The notes: generated by a model not told the origin, from the sequence alone. A stretch of DNA of 64,000 nucleotides from Cryphonectria parasitica EP155 (GCF_011745365.1 NW_024468911.1:2040759-2104758), one strand, 5' to 3'. Shown: positions 14,192 through 26,584, counted from the stretch's first letter. Numbers and translations are program-made.

Positions 14192-15896
14192 ATGGAGAAG
14201 CACACAAGGACAACGACCAAGAGCCGACATCGACATGGCCCCTGGCCTCACCACATCCTTGGCCTGGCCGGCGCAATGTTCACGGTGTGTCTGCTCGCCT
14301 TGCTCACTATCCCAGAGAGTCTCCTCCCTCCAGTGCTACAGTATTCCAGCCCATCAGCAGTCGAAAGAGTGCAGAATTGCGCCATAAAGAATCTCCACCA
14401 AGACCTGTCCTTTCTCGACGCTGCCAGGCCCATCACGGCACCCGAGTTCATTGAGCGCCGCGATCGTCTAGCACAGGCCCTCGCAGCTTCAGGCGTGGAT
14501 GCATTTGTACTCGAGCCAGGCTACACCTTTCAGTAAGCATGAGCTCACGGGGGAAAGAAAAAAATTCCTCCGCCGCATTCAAATGAAGCCTTAGGAATGG
14601 AAAGCTAACTACTCCCCCCTTCAAAAGATACTACGGCAATATTTCACAAACTGACTGGGAGCCGTGGGAGCCAGAAGAGCGCCCATTTTTGATGATCGTC
14701 ACGCCCAGCACACCAAGCAATGCCACGACAGACGCCATCAAGGCCAAAACAGCCTTCCTCTCACCACACTTTGAAGAAGGTCGCGTGCGCATGCTCGGAA
14801 TCCCCAGCCGCGACCCCGAGCTGGACATTGTGGTCTGGGAGGAACACTGGAACCCCTACACCACGCTCCTCGAGTCGCCCCTGTTCCAAGACCTAGGCCA
14901 CCAGCCCACGCTCATGATGGACGAGGAAATGCGCGACTACATCGTCAGAGGGCTCGAGGGTGCCGGATTCAAGACGGTAGGGCTCAGCCCGGCGGTGGAG
15001 CTCGTACGTCAGCAGAAGAGCCCTGCAGAGGTAGAGCTGCTGCGCGCCGTGAACACGGGCACTGTCGAGGCCGTGCGGGCAATGCGGCCCTGCCTCGTCC
15101 CAGGGCTGACGGAGAACGAGTTGACGGACATCTTGAACAGTGCGCTGCTGTCGGTCGGCTTCGGCCTGTTCTTCAACATTGTGTTGTTTGAGGAACACGG
15201 CGCGCTGCCTCACGGCGGGTTCGTGACCGGGTGGAAGAAGCTGACGCATGAGAGCATGGTCGTGATCGATGTAGGTGCGCACTACCTGGGCTACTCCTCG
15301 GATATCTGTCGGAGTTTCTTCATTGATCCGCCTGAGCATCGGCATGCGTGCCAAGGTGGAGGAGACATCCTGTTGATGCTGAAGGGCCTGCTCGGCTTTG
15401 GGACAGACCTGGGAGGTGCTGGATGGACACCATCGGACCCAGCTCTACATGCTGAGAAGCTGCGCGTGTGGGATATCGTCCTGGATGCCCAGACCGCAGC
15501 AGCGCATGCCTTCATGCCCAACGCTACAGCTGCCAGTGTCGACATTGCAGCGAGGACGGTCATCGAGGATGCTGGCTATGGAGATGGATTCACGCACCGA
15601 CTAGGACATGGTATAGGAATCAAAGGTCAGACTTTTTTCTTTCGTATTTTCTCTTCGGCTACACACATCTTTCTATGATGATCAGTACTGATATGAACAT
15701 AGCCCATGAGTCTCCGTACCTCAACAAGTGGAACTCTGATGTCCGTCTCCAGGCTGGTATGACATTCACCAACGAGCCTGGGATCTATCTCGAGAACCGC
15801 TTTGGTGTTCGCCACGAGGACATCTATCTCGTGAGGAAGGACGGAGAAGCAGAACTTCTCTCTGGGAGAAGAGCAAAGGGTCCCTATAATCCGTGA
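14192..15896 (+). CDS. Membrane-anchored M24 (Xaa-Pro aminopeptidase-like) peptidase
   Basis: Metallopeptidase of family M24 with a creatinase-type N-terminal domain. Three exons: 14192-14532, 14628-15625 and 15703-15896, 511 codons (510 aa). The first in-frame ATG (MEKHTRTTT) precedes a basic stretch and one hydrophobic segment (about residues 20-45, LAGAMFTVCLLALL), which suggests a type II signal anchor with a secretory-pathway or extracellular catalytic domain. The five metal-ligand positions are visible: Asp in VIDVGAHY, Asp in SSDICRSF, His in GHGIGIK, Glu in TNEPGIY and Glu in RHEDIY. They should bind two divalent metals. Substrate is probably X-Pro peptides, but creatinase-like or non-peptidase members share this layout. 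The stop lies 19 bp from the stop of the convergent next gene. Confidence 0.9.
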
Positions 15897-15915
15897 TTCC
15901 TCTAGCTCTCACAAC

Positions 15916-16487
15916 TCATAGCCTCAGCAACTTCAACACCGCCATAATCCCCCATCCCACCGAGAGCACATCCAGAAAGCCAATGACGTCCATGCTTTGG
16001 GAGATGGCAGCATTGTACTGGTCCAGCATCGGCATCTTGGCCTTCGTCGCCCAGAAATCCTGCATGTACTTGGCCGACCCAAAGCGGAGGACAACACCCA
16101 GCAGGGCCGGCCAGAGGGTCCGCCAGGGAGCAGCCAGCACACCGCTGCCGCCTGGGACAAAGATACAGTACGCCACCGCCGTGGAGAGGGACACCAGACA
16201 CTTCAATTTTCTCCCCAAAGGGGTTTCGTTAGCATCTCTTACGTCTACTCTCCATTCACATAGGATAAAAATCAACTACTCACAGAGACGAAACCAGTTC
16301 CAATGGTGTACCGCGTGTCCCAGAGTCGCTTCTCAGCAGTACCGCTCCACTCCGCCGCCTTCTCTGCCTTTTCTTCGTACTTTTTGATGTTTGCGATCGA
16401 GGTGAGGGACTGAGTCAGGGCGTAGCCGCTGACGAGGCTCAATATGACGGCCACGAAGCCCGTGGGAAAGAAGATGGCACCGCCCAT
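15916..16487 (-). CDS. Small fungal membrane protein, unknown function
   Basis: I do not recognise this family. Two exons, 16487-16284 and 16200-15916, 163 codons (162 aa). Donor GTGAGT, branch-like GCTAAC, acceptor GAAG; the junction reads GTGFVS then CLVSLST. Hydrophobic segments: residues about 4-25 (AIFFPTGFVAVILSLVSGYAL), then after a charged, Ala/Lys/Glu-rich loop three more (LVSLSTAVAYCIFV, LWPALLGVVLRFG, DVIGFLDVLSVGWGIM). This suggests three or four TMs and a short cytoplasmic tail. It is convergent with the M24 peptidase, with only 19 bp between the stop codons, so the transcripts probably overlap. The coding quality and clean intron support a real gene. Confidence 0.72.
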
Positions 16488-17323
16488 AGTTGATGGCCTC
16501 GAGCAAGAGATGGCCTTTTCCGGTTAAGGTAAGTAGAGAGTGATGAGGATTAGTGCACACGAGCGCGGCGCTGAGTGAGGAAGAAGAGGCGAAAGGCTTG
16601 GGTGTCAAGACAATATTATGGGGTGGATATGATCATCAAGATGCTACCATTTTTGTAGGTAAACGAACTTTCCAAGGTGTGGTTGTAGCGCAGAGACTGC
16701 TTTTGGTAGAAATCGAAATGTGGTAATGAAGCTGGGCTACCGTTTCTGAGTGATGTTTACTGTCCGGGGTCTTGCCCTAGCACGGTGACGTCACCTGTTC
16801 TCCCACATCCTTATTGGGAAGCCATGAGACAAGTTGTCGCAGAGCAGAGGAAGGGAGCGTACCAGGAAAGGAGCGGAAAACAAATTTGGAAACTGGAAGC
16901 GGTTTCTATTCCTTGATCAAATTATCTATTCCCAAATGTCAAGATGCGGACGGCATAGAGACAGAGCCTCTCTTCAGGATGTGGACCATACGCTCCCGAA
17001 ATATACCCATCCCAAGGTTCAAGGACACTTCAAAATACATGTGAAAATTATCATGTCAAGTGCAGTGAATAAAGATTTATCGTGGATTCATGACCTTTCT
17101 TTCCTCCCAACAAAACAAGCAAACTGTACTTGATTAGGGTCCATTCTTTGCACGAAGGTTCAGAAGACTCCCATTTTCTATAGTTTTGTTGACTGAATTC
17201 GCTGGTAATTATTGCTATCCCTTGCCCATATTCAAAGCAGCGCCACATGCACCACTCCTCGTCAATATCAGGATGTATTGTCTTTAGCAGACCATAACTC
17301 TGACTTAAACGGCTAGTAGCACC
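16488..17323. other. Gene-free spacer
   Basis: AT-rich spacer of about 0.8 kb between two minus-strand genes. Only short frames without motifs. It should include the promoter of the small membrane protein and the 3' UTR of the 2EXR-like gene. Confidence 0.6.
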
Positions 17324-18475
17324 TCAATGCTCGTACCATGATTCCCATCTCCCACCTGGCATATCCTCTTGACTTAGACCCAGCATGTTCTCGCACATGT
17401 TCCTGATAGCCTCCACGTCCGGCTGTTCAATGGGTGGTGGTGGTGGTGGCGGCGGCGGTTTTCTCTTCCGTTCCTCCTCTCTCAGTTGGTCTCGCGTCCT
17501 CCAATTATGACCGTGCTCGTCGATCCCATTCAAGGTATCAGGGGACCGTAGTGGGTTATCGACCCGCTCCATGGCCGGAAGCCCCCCCAGAAGCGACTCG
17601 CGAACGTTCAAGTCCCACTGCGTCAAAAGCTTGTCCCATTCCTGGCACGATAGAGGCTGCACCGTGTCGGTAGACGGAGTTGGGTTGGTAAGCTGGATGA
17701 AACCGCAGCCGGCCCGTCGAGCGATCTCGAAACGCAGCGCGGTGGAAAGCCATCCTTGAATGTTTGCATGCAGACCTGGAACTCTCTTCCCCTGCAGTCG
17801 CTCTATCCGCTGCTCGAGAAAGTCCGGGACGTATGGCCAAGGGAAAAACTCGAGTGTGCGAATCCGAGAGAGACTCGTCCGGCTCAACATGATGGGTCCC
17901 ATGCTGCCCTCTAGGGTACACTCAGAATCATGCCATGGAGCTTTGAGAATGACTGTGTGTACTCTTGCGCCGGCTAGTTGCAATAATCGCAGTACGTCCA
18001 TTGCCCGTCGGGGGCCCGCAACCTCGGTACTCAGGTTTGAGCCAGGAGGCGAGGAAGTGAGAACCTCGTCTTTCCTTCGAAGATCCCAAGAGACAGTCAA
18101 TATCTCAATCGTCTGCAGGTACTTTTGGTTGATGCGCATAAGTTGACTCTCCGCACATGATGACGGGGATAGTTGGATCTCAACGTGGTGGTACAGCAGA
18201 GGAATCACCTCTTGTTCCATCTTCCTACAGGCCAGTAGGATGCCCATGCAGTTGGGATTGGCAACGATCCAACCATGATTGTACTCGCCTGCGAAGAAGA
18301 GCCGTGAACATGTGGGATCATCATTCATCACCCATGGTGTATTATCCACACGCAAGGCAAATCCGTAGATTCTTGTTCGTGTCTCTGGGGGGAGTTTCTT
18401 GAAAAATGGAGAGCCTGTTTGAGGCCTTGCAGCGCTAGATACAGTATCATCGGTAGTCGTGGCATTGGCGGCCAT
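17324..18475 (-). CDS. 2EXR-domain-like fungal protein
   Basis: Single-exon gene of 383 aa. The N-terminus carries a short, strongly fungal motif (about residues 24-37, FFKKLPPETRTRIY) like that opening 2EXR/F-box-like domains: Phe, LP-E-R, I-Y. A Trp/Asn segment and a conserved ILLACRKMEQEVIPLLY block follow, as in many 2EXR proteins (LLxxCRxxxxEixPlLY). Near the C-terminus a run of nine prolines (about residues 340-350) is encoded by a CCN repeat. Members of this very large family are mostly uncharacterised, so no function is assigned. The ATG chosen is the first in the frame with good coding context. No neighbours suggest a pathway. Confidence 0.8.
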   Translation of the reverse strand: MAANATTTDDTVSSAARPQTGSPFFKKLPPETRTRIYGFALRVDNTPWVMNDDPTCSRLFFAGEYNHGWIVANPNCMGILLACRKMEQEVIPLLYHHVEIQLSPSSCAESQLMRINQKYLQTIEILTVSWDLRRKDEVLTSSPPGSNLSTEVAGPRRAMDVLRLLQLAGARVHTVILKAPWHDSECTLEGSMGPIMLSRTSLSRIRTLEFFPWPYVPDFLEQRIERLQGKRVPGLHANIQGWLSTALRFEIARRAGCGFIQLTNPTPSTDTVQPLSCQEWDKLLTQWDLNVRESLLGGLPAMERVDNPLRSPDTLNGIDEHGHNWRTRDQLREEERKRKPPPPPPPPPIEQPDVEAIRNMCENMLGLSQEDMPGGRWESWYEH

Positions 18476-19934
18476 GGTACTGTTGATTCGTAATGAGTGT
18501 TGATTGTGATTGTTGTACTATGGGCCCCAGCAGATGGCAAAGATGGACGTCAGGAGCACAAGAGTAATTGTATGTGAGGAGCTGGCGTTGTAGATGCACA
18601 AGCGCGGGACTTTGTGCTGTTTGTGCCATGATTCATGATATATCAGGAACAATCTTGGAAAATCCAGTGAAGAAGGAAGGCTCTGCCAGTCAAGGACTCT
18701 AGGTCGCTTTCACTCGATAGGGCATGTGGATAAACGTGCCTGCTGGCTTTGAAGCCATCATTGTAAATTTACGGGTGTCAGATCGTCCTCAGTAATCAGA
18801 GCTTTGGCCTTTAAGGTCCGACTTGCGATGTCACAAATGTAACCTGTCTTCTTCCGCCTGAGACGGCACCTTTTGAAGGCTGCTAATCACTGTTCATCAT
18901 CGGTTACGATGAGTGGAGCTAGTTGATAGGTGCAATGAGGATTGTTTTGATGGAAGGTGCTAGCATGATGGCCACTGTGGTTCAGATCGTACTGATTCTC
19001 GCTCAGCTCCAGTCCTGCATGGTAAAGGCAGTGAATATCCAAGGCTTCAAGACCTTTGTCGGCTCTCCGGCTGAGTCATCAATCCAGTTTACCTTGTATG
19101 GCTGAAGAATAACATCTCGACGGTGTTCCCCACGGCGACGGCTAGCTTTCAATTCTGCAATATCCAATGCTCAGTATGCGGCAAATCAAACAGAGCAGTG
19201 ATACTATGTCTTATTTGGAAATATAGCACAGGGACAGAATTATGTAGAAGCACCAAGAAAAATCAAACGCGTAGCCATGTTCTGAAGCATTTGAGAGGGG
19301 TTCGTTTACGTATCACGAACAACGGGAAAGAAGGGTAAAGGCAAATAGTCAAGCCTTGGGGGAGGGGGCTAGGGAGGTGCTGCCGGGGAAGAAGGGGGGA
19401 GAAAACCCAATGCGTCTTTTTTTTTAGAGTACTTGAAGACACAGGAATGATTCTTTTTCTCACAAAAATATCTAATGTCACGATCATGGACCGGCACTTG
19501 GCCAGTGTCTGCCTCGCGTTATACTGCTTTATCCGTACTAGGTTAAGCTTTGACAATGTGGAGCTATTCAGCTGACCATTGTGGGGAAACCGTGAACGTT
19601 ACTTCGCAGCTTCTCCACCCAGTTTTGACATCATGGCGAGCGATGCAGGCGCGATCTGGTCATCAATGTAAGATGAGGGGTCGTACATCGCGAAAAAAGG
19701 CGGGCGGCGGGCGAGGTATCCGGCACTCGGTCAAAAGGCTTGATTGAGGGTATTCCCTATCTCCCCAGATAATAATCCTCGATGCTCAATCCTGGCTATG
19801 TATGTTCATCCTCGACTTAGCACATCTCTTATTACTGCTACCTAGGTAAGGCCTCGACGTTCTTCAAACTCACCACAACGACACGTTTCAAAGCTTCAGC
19901 TGCTTCCCGATCTGGGCAAGTCGCCGATAAAACC
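18476..19934. other. Gene-free spacer, beta-mannosidase promoter side
   Basis: About 1.46 kb without a recognisable gene. It contains a short T-run (about 19418-19427) and a G-rich stretch near 19360-19400. It is the shared upstream region of the 2EXR-like gene (-) and beta-mannosidase (+). Confidence 0.55.
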
Positions 19935-22886
19935 ATGATCATCAAACCAAACCTCCAGGTGTCCTTGTTGGGCCTTGCACAATTCTCATGCATTTACGAG
20001 GTTGCGGCCAGTAACATCGTCGATTTGTCCTACCAAGAATGGAAGGTGTCAAATAATCCCTACAATATCTCCCTTCCCGGGAAGGTCCCATCCCATGTTC
20101 ATCTGGATCTGTATGCCGGGCAAGTGATTGGAGACCCATACTATGGGCTCAATGACTTCAACCTGCGTTGGGTAGCATGGGCCGACTGGAATTATACCAC
20201 CAACCTCACAGGCCTTGTACGCGACGGCAGCGCAGATCTCACGACGTACCTCCTCTTCAATGGCCTCGACACCATTGCAAACGTCTGGTTCTGTGGCCAG
20301 TTTATTGCTAGCACAGACAACCAATTCAGACAATACTTCTTCGATGTCTCCACGGCCCTCGCCTCGTGCACTACAGACAGCAGTCCTGAGTTGCTAGTCC
20401 AATTCTTCAGTGCGCCTGGCACAGCTTACGACCTCGCCGCACAGCCTGGTGCCGAGACTTGGCCATGGCTCGTGGAGGGCCGGTTCGAGTTCCTGCACAG
20501 GCCCTTCATTCGCAAGGAGCAGTCCGACTTCGGCTGGGACTGGGGGCCTGCCTTCGCACCGTCTGGCATCTGGCAGAAAGCCTGGGTTCTGCAGCTGCAA
20601 CCCGACGAGCTAGCCGTGCGAAACTCCATATATGACATTTACCGCGTGGGCCAGCTTCCAAATCTGCCTCCTGCCCAGACTGCCGACTGGATACTCAATG
20701 CAAGCGTGGATGTTTTGAACACAGTCCCGGATGGTGCAACGATGAGGTATGCTGTCATTAATCCAGGCACCAATCAGACCGTGAGTAGCGGAGACCTGGT
20801 CGACATCCAGAATGCGGGCGATGTCATCACCGGTACGGCAGTGCTTGGTGGACAAGATTATAAGCTGTGGTGGCCATCTGGGCTGGGCGAGCAGAACCTA
20901 TACAACATCACCGTAGACATTGTCTCAGCATCGGGTGCAGTACTAGCTTCAGTGAACAAGCGGACCGGGTTCAGAACAATTGTGCTGAACGAGGGCGTGA
21001 TTACCGACGAACAGCTTGCTCAGGGCATCGCTCCGGGTAACAACTGTAGGTCATTTTTTTTTTTTTTGTTCTTTTTTTTGGTGCTCTTGTTCAAGTCCCG
21101 GAGGTCTTGGTTGAAGTCCTCGAAACATTCTGACAAGGAATCAGGGCATTTCGAGATCAATGGTCACGAATTCTACGCCAAAGGCTCCAATTTCATCCCG
21201 CCAGATGCTTTTTGGCCACGCGTTACACAAGAGAGGATTGAACACCTGTTTTCTTCAGTTATCGCCGGAAATCAGAACATGCTGCGGGTTTGGGCGAGCG
21301 GGGCATACTCGCCCGACTTCATGTACGACCTTGCAGATGAAATGGGCATTCTACTATGGAGCGAGTTCGAGTATGGGGACGCTCTATATCCAGTCAACAC
21401 GGACTTCTTAGAGAATTCGAGACAGGAGGCCAACTATCAAGTCCGACGCATCAATCACCATCCTTCCTTGGCGCTCTGGGCTGGGGGAAACGAGCTGGAG
21501 AACCTGGAGCTGGCACTTGTCCTCCTCGAGGCACCAGACGAGTATGACCGGTATCTACACGAGTACGAGACCCTCTTCATCAACACGCTACTCCCAGCCG
21601 TCTACGGGAATTCCCACAGCATCACCTACATCCCGTCAAGTACTACCAATGGCTATCTTACTCTGAACTTCAGCAACCCGATACCAATCGTGCAGCGCTA
21701 TAACAATGTCACAGTAGGCAGTATCTACGGCGATACCGACCACTACAACTACAATGCCTCCCAAGCCTTCGATGTCACCACCTACCCTCAGGGCCGCTTC
21801 GCCAACGAGTTTGGCTTTCATAGCATGCCGAGCATTGACACCTGGCGTCCTGTATTGCCCGAAGACCAGCTCTTCTTCAACTCGTCCACGATCCTGTTGC
21901 GCAATCACCACTACCCGGCAGGCGGCCTCTTCACCGACAATTACGCCAATTCGACTAAAGGCATGGGTGAGATGACAATCGCAGCGCAAATGTACTACCC
22001 GACCCCCAATAAGGCAGATCCTATTGCCAACTTTAGCAGCTGGATCCACACGACCCAGGTATTTCAGGCAGATTTCTACAAAGCTCAGATTGAATTTTAC
22101 AGGGCTGGCTCAGGACGGCCCGAGAGACAGCTGGGCAGCCTGTACTGGCAACTCGAGGACATCTGGCAAGCGCCGACATGGGCGGGCATCGAGTACGACG
22201 GGAGGTGGAAGGTCTTGCATTATGTGGCGAAAGACATCTTTCAGGAGGTAGTCGTCGCGCCGGTGTGGAACGTGAGCTCTGGCCTCCTCAACGTGTATGC
22301 TGTGAGCGATCTTTGGACGGAAGTCACCGGGACCATCAGCATGGCTTGGCTGGACTGGTCGGGAAACGATCTTGCGCTATCGACGGGTTCTGGGACCTCC
22401 GAATCGAGGACAGCAGACTTCACGATTGGGCCTCTGAACAGCACACTACTGGCGACTATCGACATCAACACAGTCTTTGCAAACAGTTCTGTCAAGACCA
22501 CCGACGCGGTATTCGTAGCCAATTTAACGACTACTGGCACGCCGATCAACACGAACGCGACAAAGACATTTACACATGAGAATTACTGGACACCCGCTCC
22601 CCTTGCTAGCGCGTCTTTGGAAGATCCTGGCCTGAGTGTACACTACGACGACGTGCAGAAACAATTCACCATCACTGCCCAGGCGGGCAACAGCATCTGG
22701 ACCTGGCTTGCCCTGAATCCCGATGACTCACCAAAAACCATCGTTGCGTTTGATGCAAATGGCTTCTTCTTGCGTAAGGGTGAGTCGAAATCAGTGGGCT
22801 ATACAGTTATTGGCAAGAGGGAGTCTTCCGGGTGGCAGAGCCGGGTGACAGTGGAGAGCGTTTGGAACAATACCCTTCCATCCTAG
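19935..22886 (+). CDS. Secreted beta-mannosidase (GH2)
   Basis: Releases beta-D-mannose from the non-reducing ends of mannan and mannoprotein-derived oligosaccharides, outside the cell. Exons 19935-21045 and 21145-22886 give 951 codons (950 aa), close to Aspergillus MndA. A hydrophobic N-terminal signal (about residues 8-26) precedes the GH2 sugar-binding domain ([14 protein letters not shown]). The TIM barrel carries the acid/base Glu in WAGGNELE and the nucleophile Glu in NEFGFHSMP. Many N-x-S/T sites fit secretion. The 99-nt intron (donor GTAGGT, T-rich, acceptor CAG) is a multiple of three and has no in-frame stop, so the unspliced frame is also open. Splicing is favoured because it rebuilds the conserved [18 protein letters not shown] segment. 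Confidence 0.95.
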   Translation: MIIKPNLQVSLLGLAQFSCIYEVAASNIVDLSYQEWKVSNNPYNISLPGKVPSHVHLDLYAGQVIGDPYYGLNDFNLRWVAWADWNYTTNLTGLVRDGSADLTTYLLFNGLDTIANVWFCGQFIASTDNQFRQYFFDVSTALASCTTDSSPELLVQFFSAPGTAYDLAAQPGAETWPWLVEGRFEFLHRPFIRKEQSDFGWDWGPAFAPSGIWQKAWVLQLQPDELAVRNSIYDIYRVGQLPNLPPAQTADWILNASVDVLNTVPDGATMRYAVINPGTNQTVSSGDLVDIQNAGDVITGTAVLGGQDYKLWWPSGLGEQNLYNITVDIVSASGAVLASVNKRTGFRTIVLNEGVITDEQLAQGIAPGNNCRSFFFFLFFFLVLLFKSRRSWLKSSKHSDKESGHFEINGHEFYAKGSNFIPPDAFWPRVTQERIEHLFSSVIAGNQNMLRVWASGAYSPDFMYDLADEMGILLWSEFEYGDALYPVNTDFLENSRQEANYQVRRINHHPSLALWAGGNELENLELALVLLEAPDEYDRYLHEYETLFINTLLPAVYGNSHSITYIPSSTTNGYLTLNFSNPIPIVQRYNNVTVGSIYGDTDHYNYNASQAFDVTTYPQGRFANEFGFHSMPSIDTWRPVLPEDQLFFNSSTILLRNHHYPAGGLFTDNYANSTKGMGEMTIAAQMYYPTPNKADPIANFSSWIHTTQVFQADFYKAQIEFYRAGSGRPERQLGSLYWQLEDIWQAPTWAGIEYDGRWKVLHYVAKDIFQEVVVAPVWNVSSGLLNVYAVSDLWTEVTGTISMAWLDWSGNDLALSTGSGTSESRTADFTIGPLNSTLLATIDINTVFANSSVKTTDAVFVANLTTTGTPINTNATKTFTHENYWTPAPLASASLEDPGLSVHYDDVQKQFTITAQAGNSIWTWLALNPDDSPKTIVAFDANGFFLRKGESKSVGYTVIGKRESSGWQSRVTVESVWNNTLPS

Positions 22887-24779
22887 ATGCACCCGATTAC
22901 AGCATCGATTGCGAGCATACGTCTTTTGAGGAAATGTTTTGGTTTTTTCCCTCTCTCTCTCTCCTCTCGGCTATAAAGAGATACAATATGCCGAGCTCAA
23001 ATCATTCATGAGATGGATACACAGCGATTTTGGGGTCAAATTATGCCTGTGCCCTGCAAACCCTGCTCGCCTTGCTAATGGGTTCCTGTTGGCAATATAC
23101 GTACTCAGGCGGTTGGACGCTCCCACCTCAGGTTCTGAGCCTTATAATATGGGACATTCTCGAATCCTTTCATAACGCAGCCAGTGTTATATGCGGGTTT
23201 CACTGGCTAGAAATCAGTTATCATAAAATCTATTACTTATTTCCTTGTTTTATGCAGTCAGTGCGTTTCGCAAAACCGTTGCCCGAGGCACGCAGGTACT
23301 ATTCGTTCGCAGTATAAAACAGTTTACATACGTAGTACTAATGACTTATGTACTGTAGTATGTAGCAATTCCAGTTCGCCGGCAAGCCCCACACATGCCG
23401 GGCAATGTGGAGTTGCTGTATCTCCATTCCTCTCTTCTGCTTTTCTTTCGCAGAATTACCACCCCTAGGCAAATACTTCCTCGGACTTTCGGACTTGGTT
23501 ATGCTGGTTGGACGACGAGTGTACGTACTGATTTTCTCGCTCAAGAGGTTGGCGGTATTGCAGTCGAACAACTGAGGTCCTACCGTCAAGTCAGCAGACT
23601 GGGTATCAGAGTAGACAGGAAAAGAGAGAGGAGGGGCTCGGAATATACCACCACGTACATACCATAGTATGTACTGTGTATGGTATGTACTGTGTAGTCT
23701 GCAAGTAATGGGGTTTGACGGCTCGACCCACCGACCGTTGGTTCTAATCATCCAAAAAAGGGCAGATTACGAGATCCGATGATCATCATGGTGTTGGACA
23801 AGGGCCCCCCCGGGGATCGGTATCAGACGAACTTGTGGGTCAACCTGCATGGATCGAAGTTGGATATATCTGGTCATGATTTGATGAGACACAAAATTCA
23901 TGGAACGGCAATCCGTGCTACTTGTTTTTTTCCCCCGCCTTCTTTTCTTCTCTCTTCTATTCGAGACAGTCTAGATTTGCGAGATGTTCGGAGACACGAG
24001 GACTGTGATATTGTTTACCAGCGGCACGCTGAGATCAGTTAGGTCTTCCTAGCCCAACAAAGGTCCAAACGGGGTGCGAGTTTGTAGACATCAAGATGAA
24101 CACACCGTCTCCTTCAAGTAAACATGCTCGAGGCGTTGAACAGCCGCTAGACTCTCGACTGCCGGCCCTAGTATGAGTGTTTTCTTTTAGCACGTAGTGA
24201 TAGATAGTACTATAAAAGTACAAAGCACAACGCCCTCAGGTTTGCGGCGTGCCTCCGTTCCGATCGCTCGGCTCCGTTGTGCGCGGCCCCTTACATGTGT
24301 GGAGAGGAACTACTATAGTACAAAGGTGTGGAGGTGTGGAAAGCCACCCGAGAGTCTCCCCCCTCGCAGACCTGGGGTGTCCTCCACTGATAAGCAAGCA
24401 TTGTCTGCCGGTTCCCTGCAGTAAGGCGAGCTTGGCATTAGTTATACTGTGGTACTACGTAGTACTCTTGGCCAAGATGAGGGAACAAATGTTCTAGAGA
24501 CAAGAATGGATTTGGTAACATGTACTGAGCCAGGCCCTAGCGACCCTAGAAATGTGGTGGTATTAGGACGCTAGCTGTGAAAGCAAGGAGGAGATGATCT
24601 GCAAGGCATATAATTGGGCGTGTTGTCGTATGGTTTAAATACTTACTGCTTTTCCGTCCTCACCCCTTCTCATCAGCTCATCTGGCAGCCTCTCCTCTCT
24701 CCTCCCTCTTCCCCTCACCCTCACACGCCTGCCTAGGCATCCTCTTGTCTAGCAGCCTCCTCCTCCACCAACCTCCGCC
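22887..24779. other. Long gene-free spacer with small palindromes
   Basis: About 1.9 kb between beta-mannosidase and gamma-glutamyltransferase. No family motif in any frame. It holds an inverted repeat (GTACATA, 6-nt loop, TATGTAC, about 23654-23673) followed by two copies of a GTATGTACTGTGTA-like unit (to about 23697). A perfect 14-bp palindrome GTACTACGTAGTAC lies at 24451-24464, about 320 bp before the transferase start. The last 120 bases before that start are very pyrimidine-rich, like a fungal core promoter. Confidence 0.6.
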
Positions 24780-26584
24780 ATGGCCATCCTTCGTGCTACC
24801 GCAGGAGCCCAGCTTCTTCTGCTGGGCCTATCCCAGCTCGTCTCTGCCGTGCCGACAGCCTTCTTCGATGCCAACTCGACCGACATCCCAAAGCTTGGTG
24901 CTGTGGCGTCCGAGAGCTCCGTCTGCAGCAAGATCGGCATCGAGCTGCTGGAGCAGGGTGGCAACGCCATCGATGCTCTCGTGGGCACCACTTTCTGCGT
25001 CGGCGTCATTGGCATGTACCACTCCGGTATTGGAGGCGGTGGTTTTATGCTGGTTCGCGGGACCAATGGGTCGTATGAGTTCATCGATTTCCGTGAGACG
25101 GCCGCCGCATCCTATTATCAGGACATGTATGTCAATGACACGGATCTTAGTCTGTATGGAGGGCTGGCTGCGTAAGTCTTTTCTTTTCTTTCTTAGAATC
25201 CCCTGGGTAAACACCTTTGCACCCTCTCAGCATGACAAGGACACAAGATAAATGCTGATAATCGAGTAGTGGTGTACCTGGTGAATTGCGTGGACTGGAA
25301 TACGTCCACGACAAGTACGGTGTACTGCCCTGGAAGACCGTCATGACCCCGGCTGTCAACGTGGCACGCAATGGTTTCGAGGTCACCGCAGATACGGCGA
25401 GATACTTCGCCTCTGTGGACGACGACTTCCTGATCAATGACCCCACATGGGCCATTGACTTTGCACCCAATGGAACGCTGCTTCAGCAGGGTCAGATCAT
25501 GACCCGCAAGCGCTACGCCGACACTCTCGAGACCATCTCCAACGAGGGTGCCGACGCCTTCTACAAGGGCGCCATTGCTGAGGCGACCATCGCGGCCATC
25601 CAGGCCGCCAACGGCACCATGACCGTTGAGGACCTGGCCAACTACACCGTCGAGCTTCGTGACCCCGTCAGCATCGACTATAGAGGCTACAAGCTCACCA
25701 GCTGCAGCGCCCCCTCCGGCGGCGAGGTGGCCCTGTCGATCCTGAACATCGTCAACGGCTTCGAGGGCTTTGGCGACCCAGCCCAGATCAACCTGACCAC
25801 CCACAGGCTGGACGAGGCCATGCGGTGGTCGTACGGGATGCGCACCAACCTGGGAGACCCGTCCTTTGTGGCCAACATGTCGCAGTACCAGGCCGAGATG
25901 CTCTCCGAGGCCACCGCCGCCGAGGTCCGGTCCAAGATCTCAGACTACACAACCTACAACATCAGCTACTACGACCCGAGCAACCTCGAGGTGCTCAACG
26001 ACCACGGCACCAGCCACGTCGTCGCCGCCGACCACAGCGGCCTGTCTGTGTCCATCACCACCACCATCAACACCATCTTCGGCTCACAGGTCATGGTTCC
26101 CGAGACGGGTGTGATCCTCAACAACGAGATGAACGACTTCTCCATCCCGGGCGAGACCAACGCCTTCGGCTACGCCCCCAGCACTGCCAACTACATTGTC
26201 CCCGGAAAGCGGCCCCTCTCCTCCATCTCCCCCACCATCGTCGAGTACCCGGGAGGCGGCCTCTTCTTCATCTCCGGCTCTGCAGGCGGCTCGCGCATCA
26301 TCACCGCCACCGCCCAGGTCATCCACCACGCCATCGACCAGAACATGACCTCGCACGAGGCCCTGCTCGCGCCCAGGATGCACGACCAGCTGAGCCCCAA
26401 CTACGTGTCGTTCGAGTATGCCTATGACAATCAAACCACCGCGTATATGGCCAGCCTGGGCCACGTTGTCGAGTGGGTGGCGCCGGGCCAGTCGACGTCG
26501 CAGGCTTTGAGGCTTCTGCCGAATGGCACATTTGAGGCTTCTGGTGAGCCGAGACAACTGGCTTCGGGTGGATATGCCATTTGA
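24780..26584 (+). CDS. Gamma-glutamyltransferase (secreted or vacuolar)
   Basis: Cleaves the gamma-glutamyl bond of glutathione and conjugates; an Ntn hydrolase that self-processes into two subunits. Exons 24780-25171 and 25270-26584, 569 codons (568 aa). A signal peptide ends near residue 23 (LSQLVSAVP). Conserved early segment: GGNAIDA, then the GGGGFMLVR loop and the substrate-binding Arg in FRETA. The processing site and catalytic Thr lie in HGTSHVVAAD, preceding the small subunit. NNEMNDFSIPG and the RPLSSISPTIV/SGSAGGSRI oxyanion-region segments follow. Several N-glycosylation sites are visible. Donor GTAAGT, acceptor GAGTAG; the junction gives LAAGVPGELRG. No defect seen. Confidence 0.95.

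Noticed and set aside
19935..22886. Intronless beta-mannosidase of 983 codons
   Set aside because: The frame is open, but the extra 33 codons are a T-rich intron with GT and AG ends that interrupts a conserved block. Kept only as a finding on possible retention.
25825..26427. 200-codon Arg/His-rich frame overlapping gamma-glutamyltransferase
   Set aside because: Frame-shifted shadow of a GC-rich exon, low complexity.
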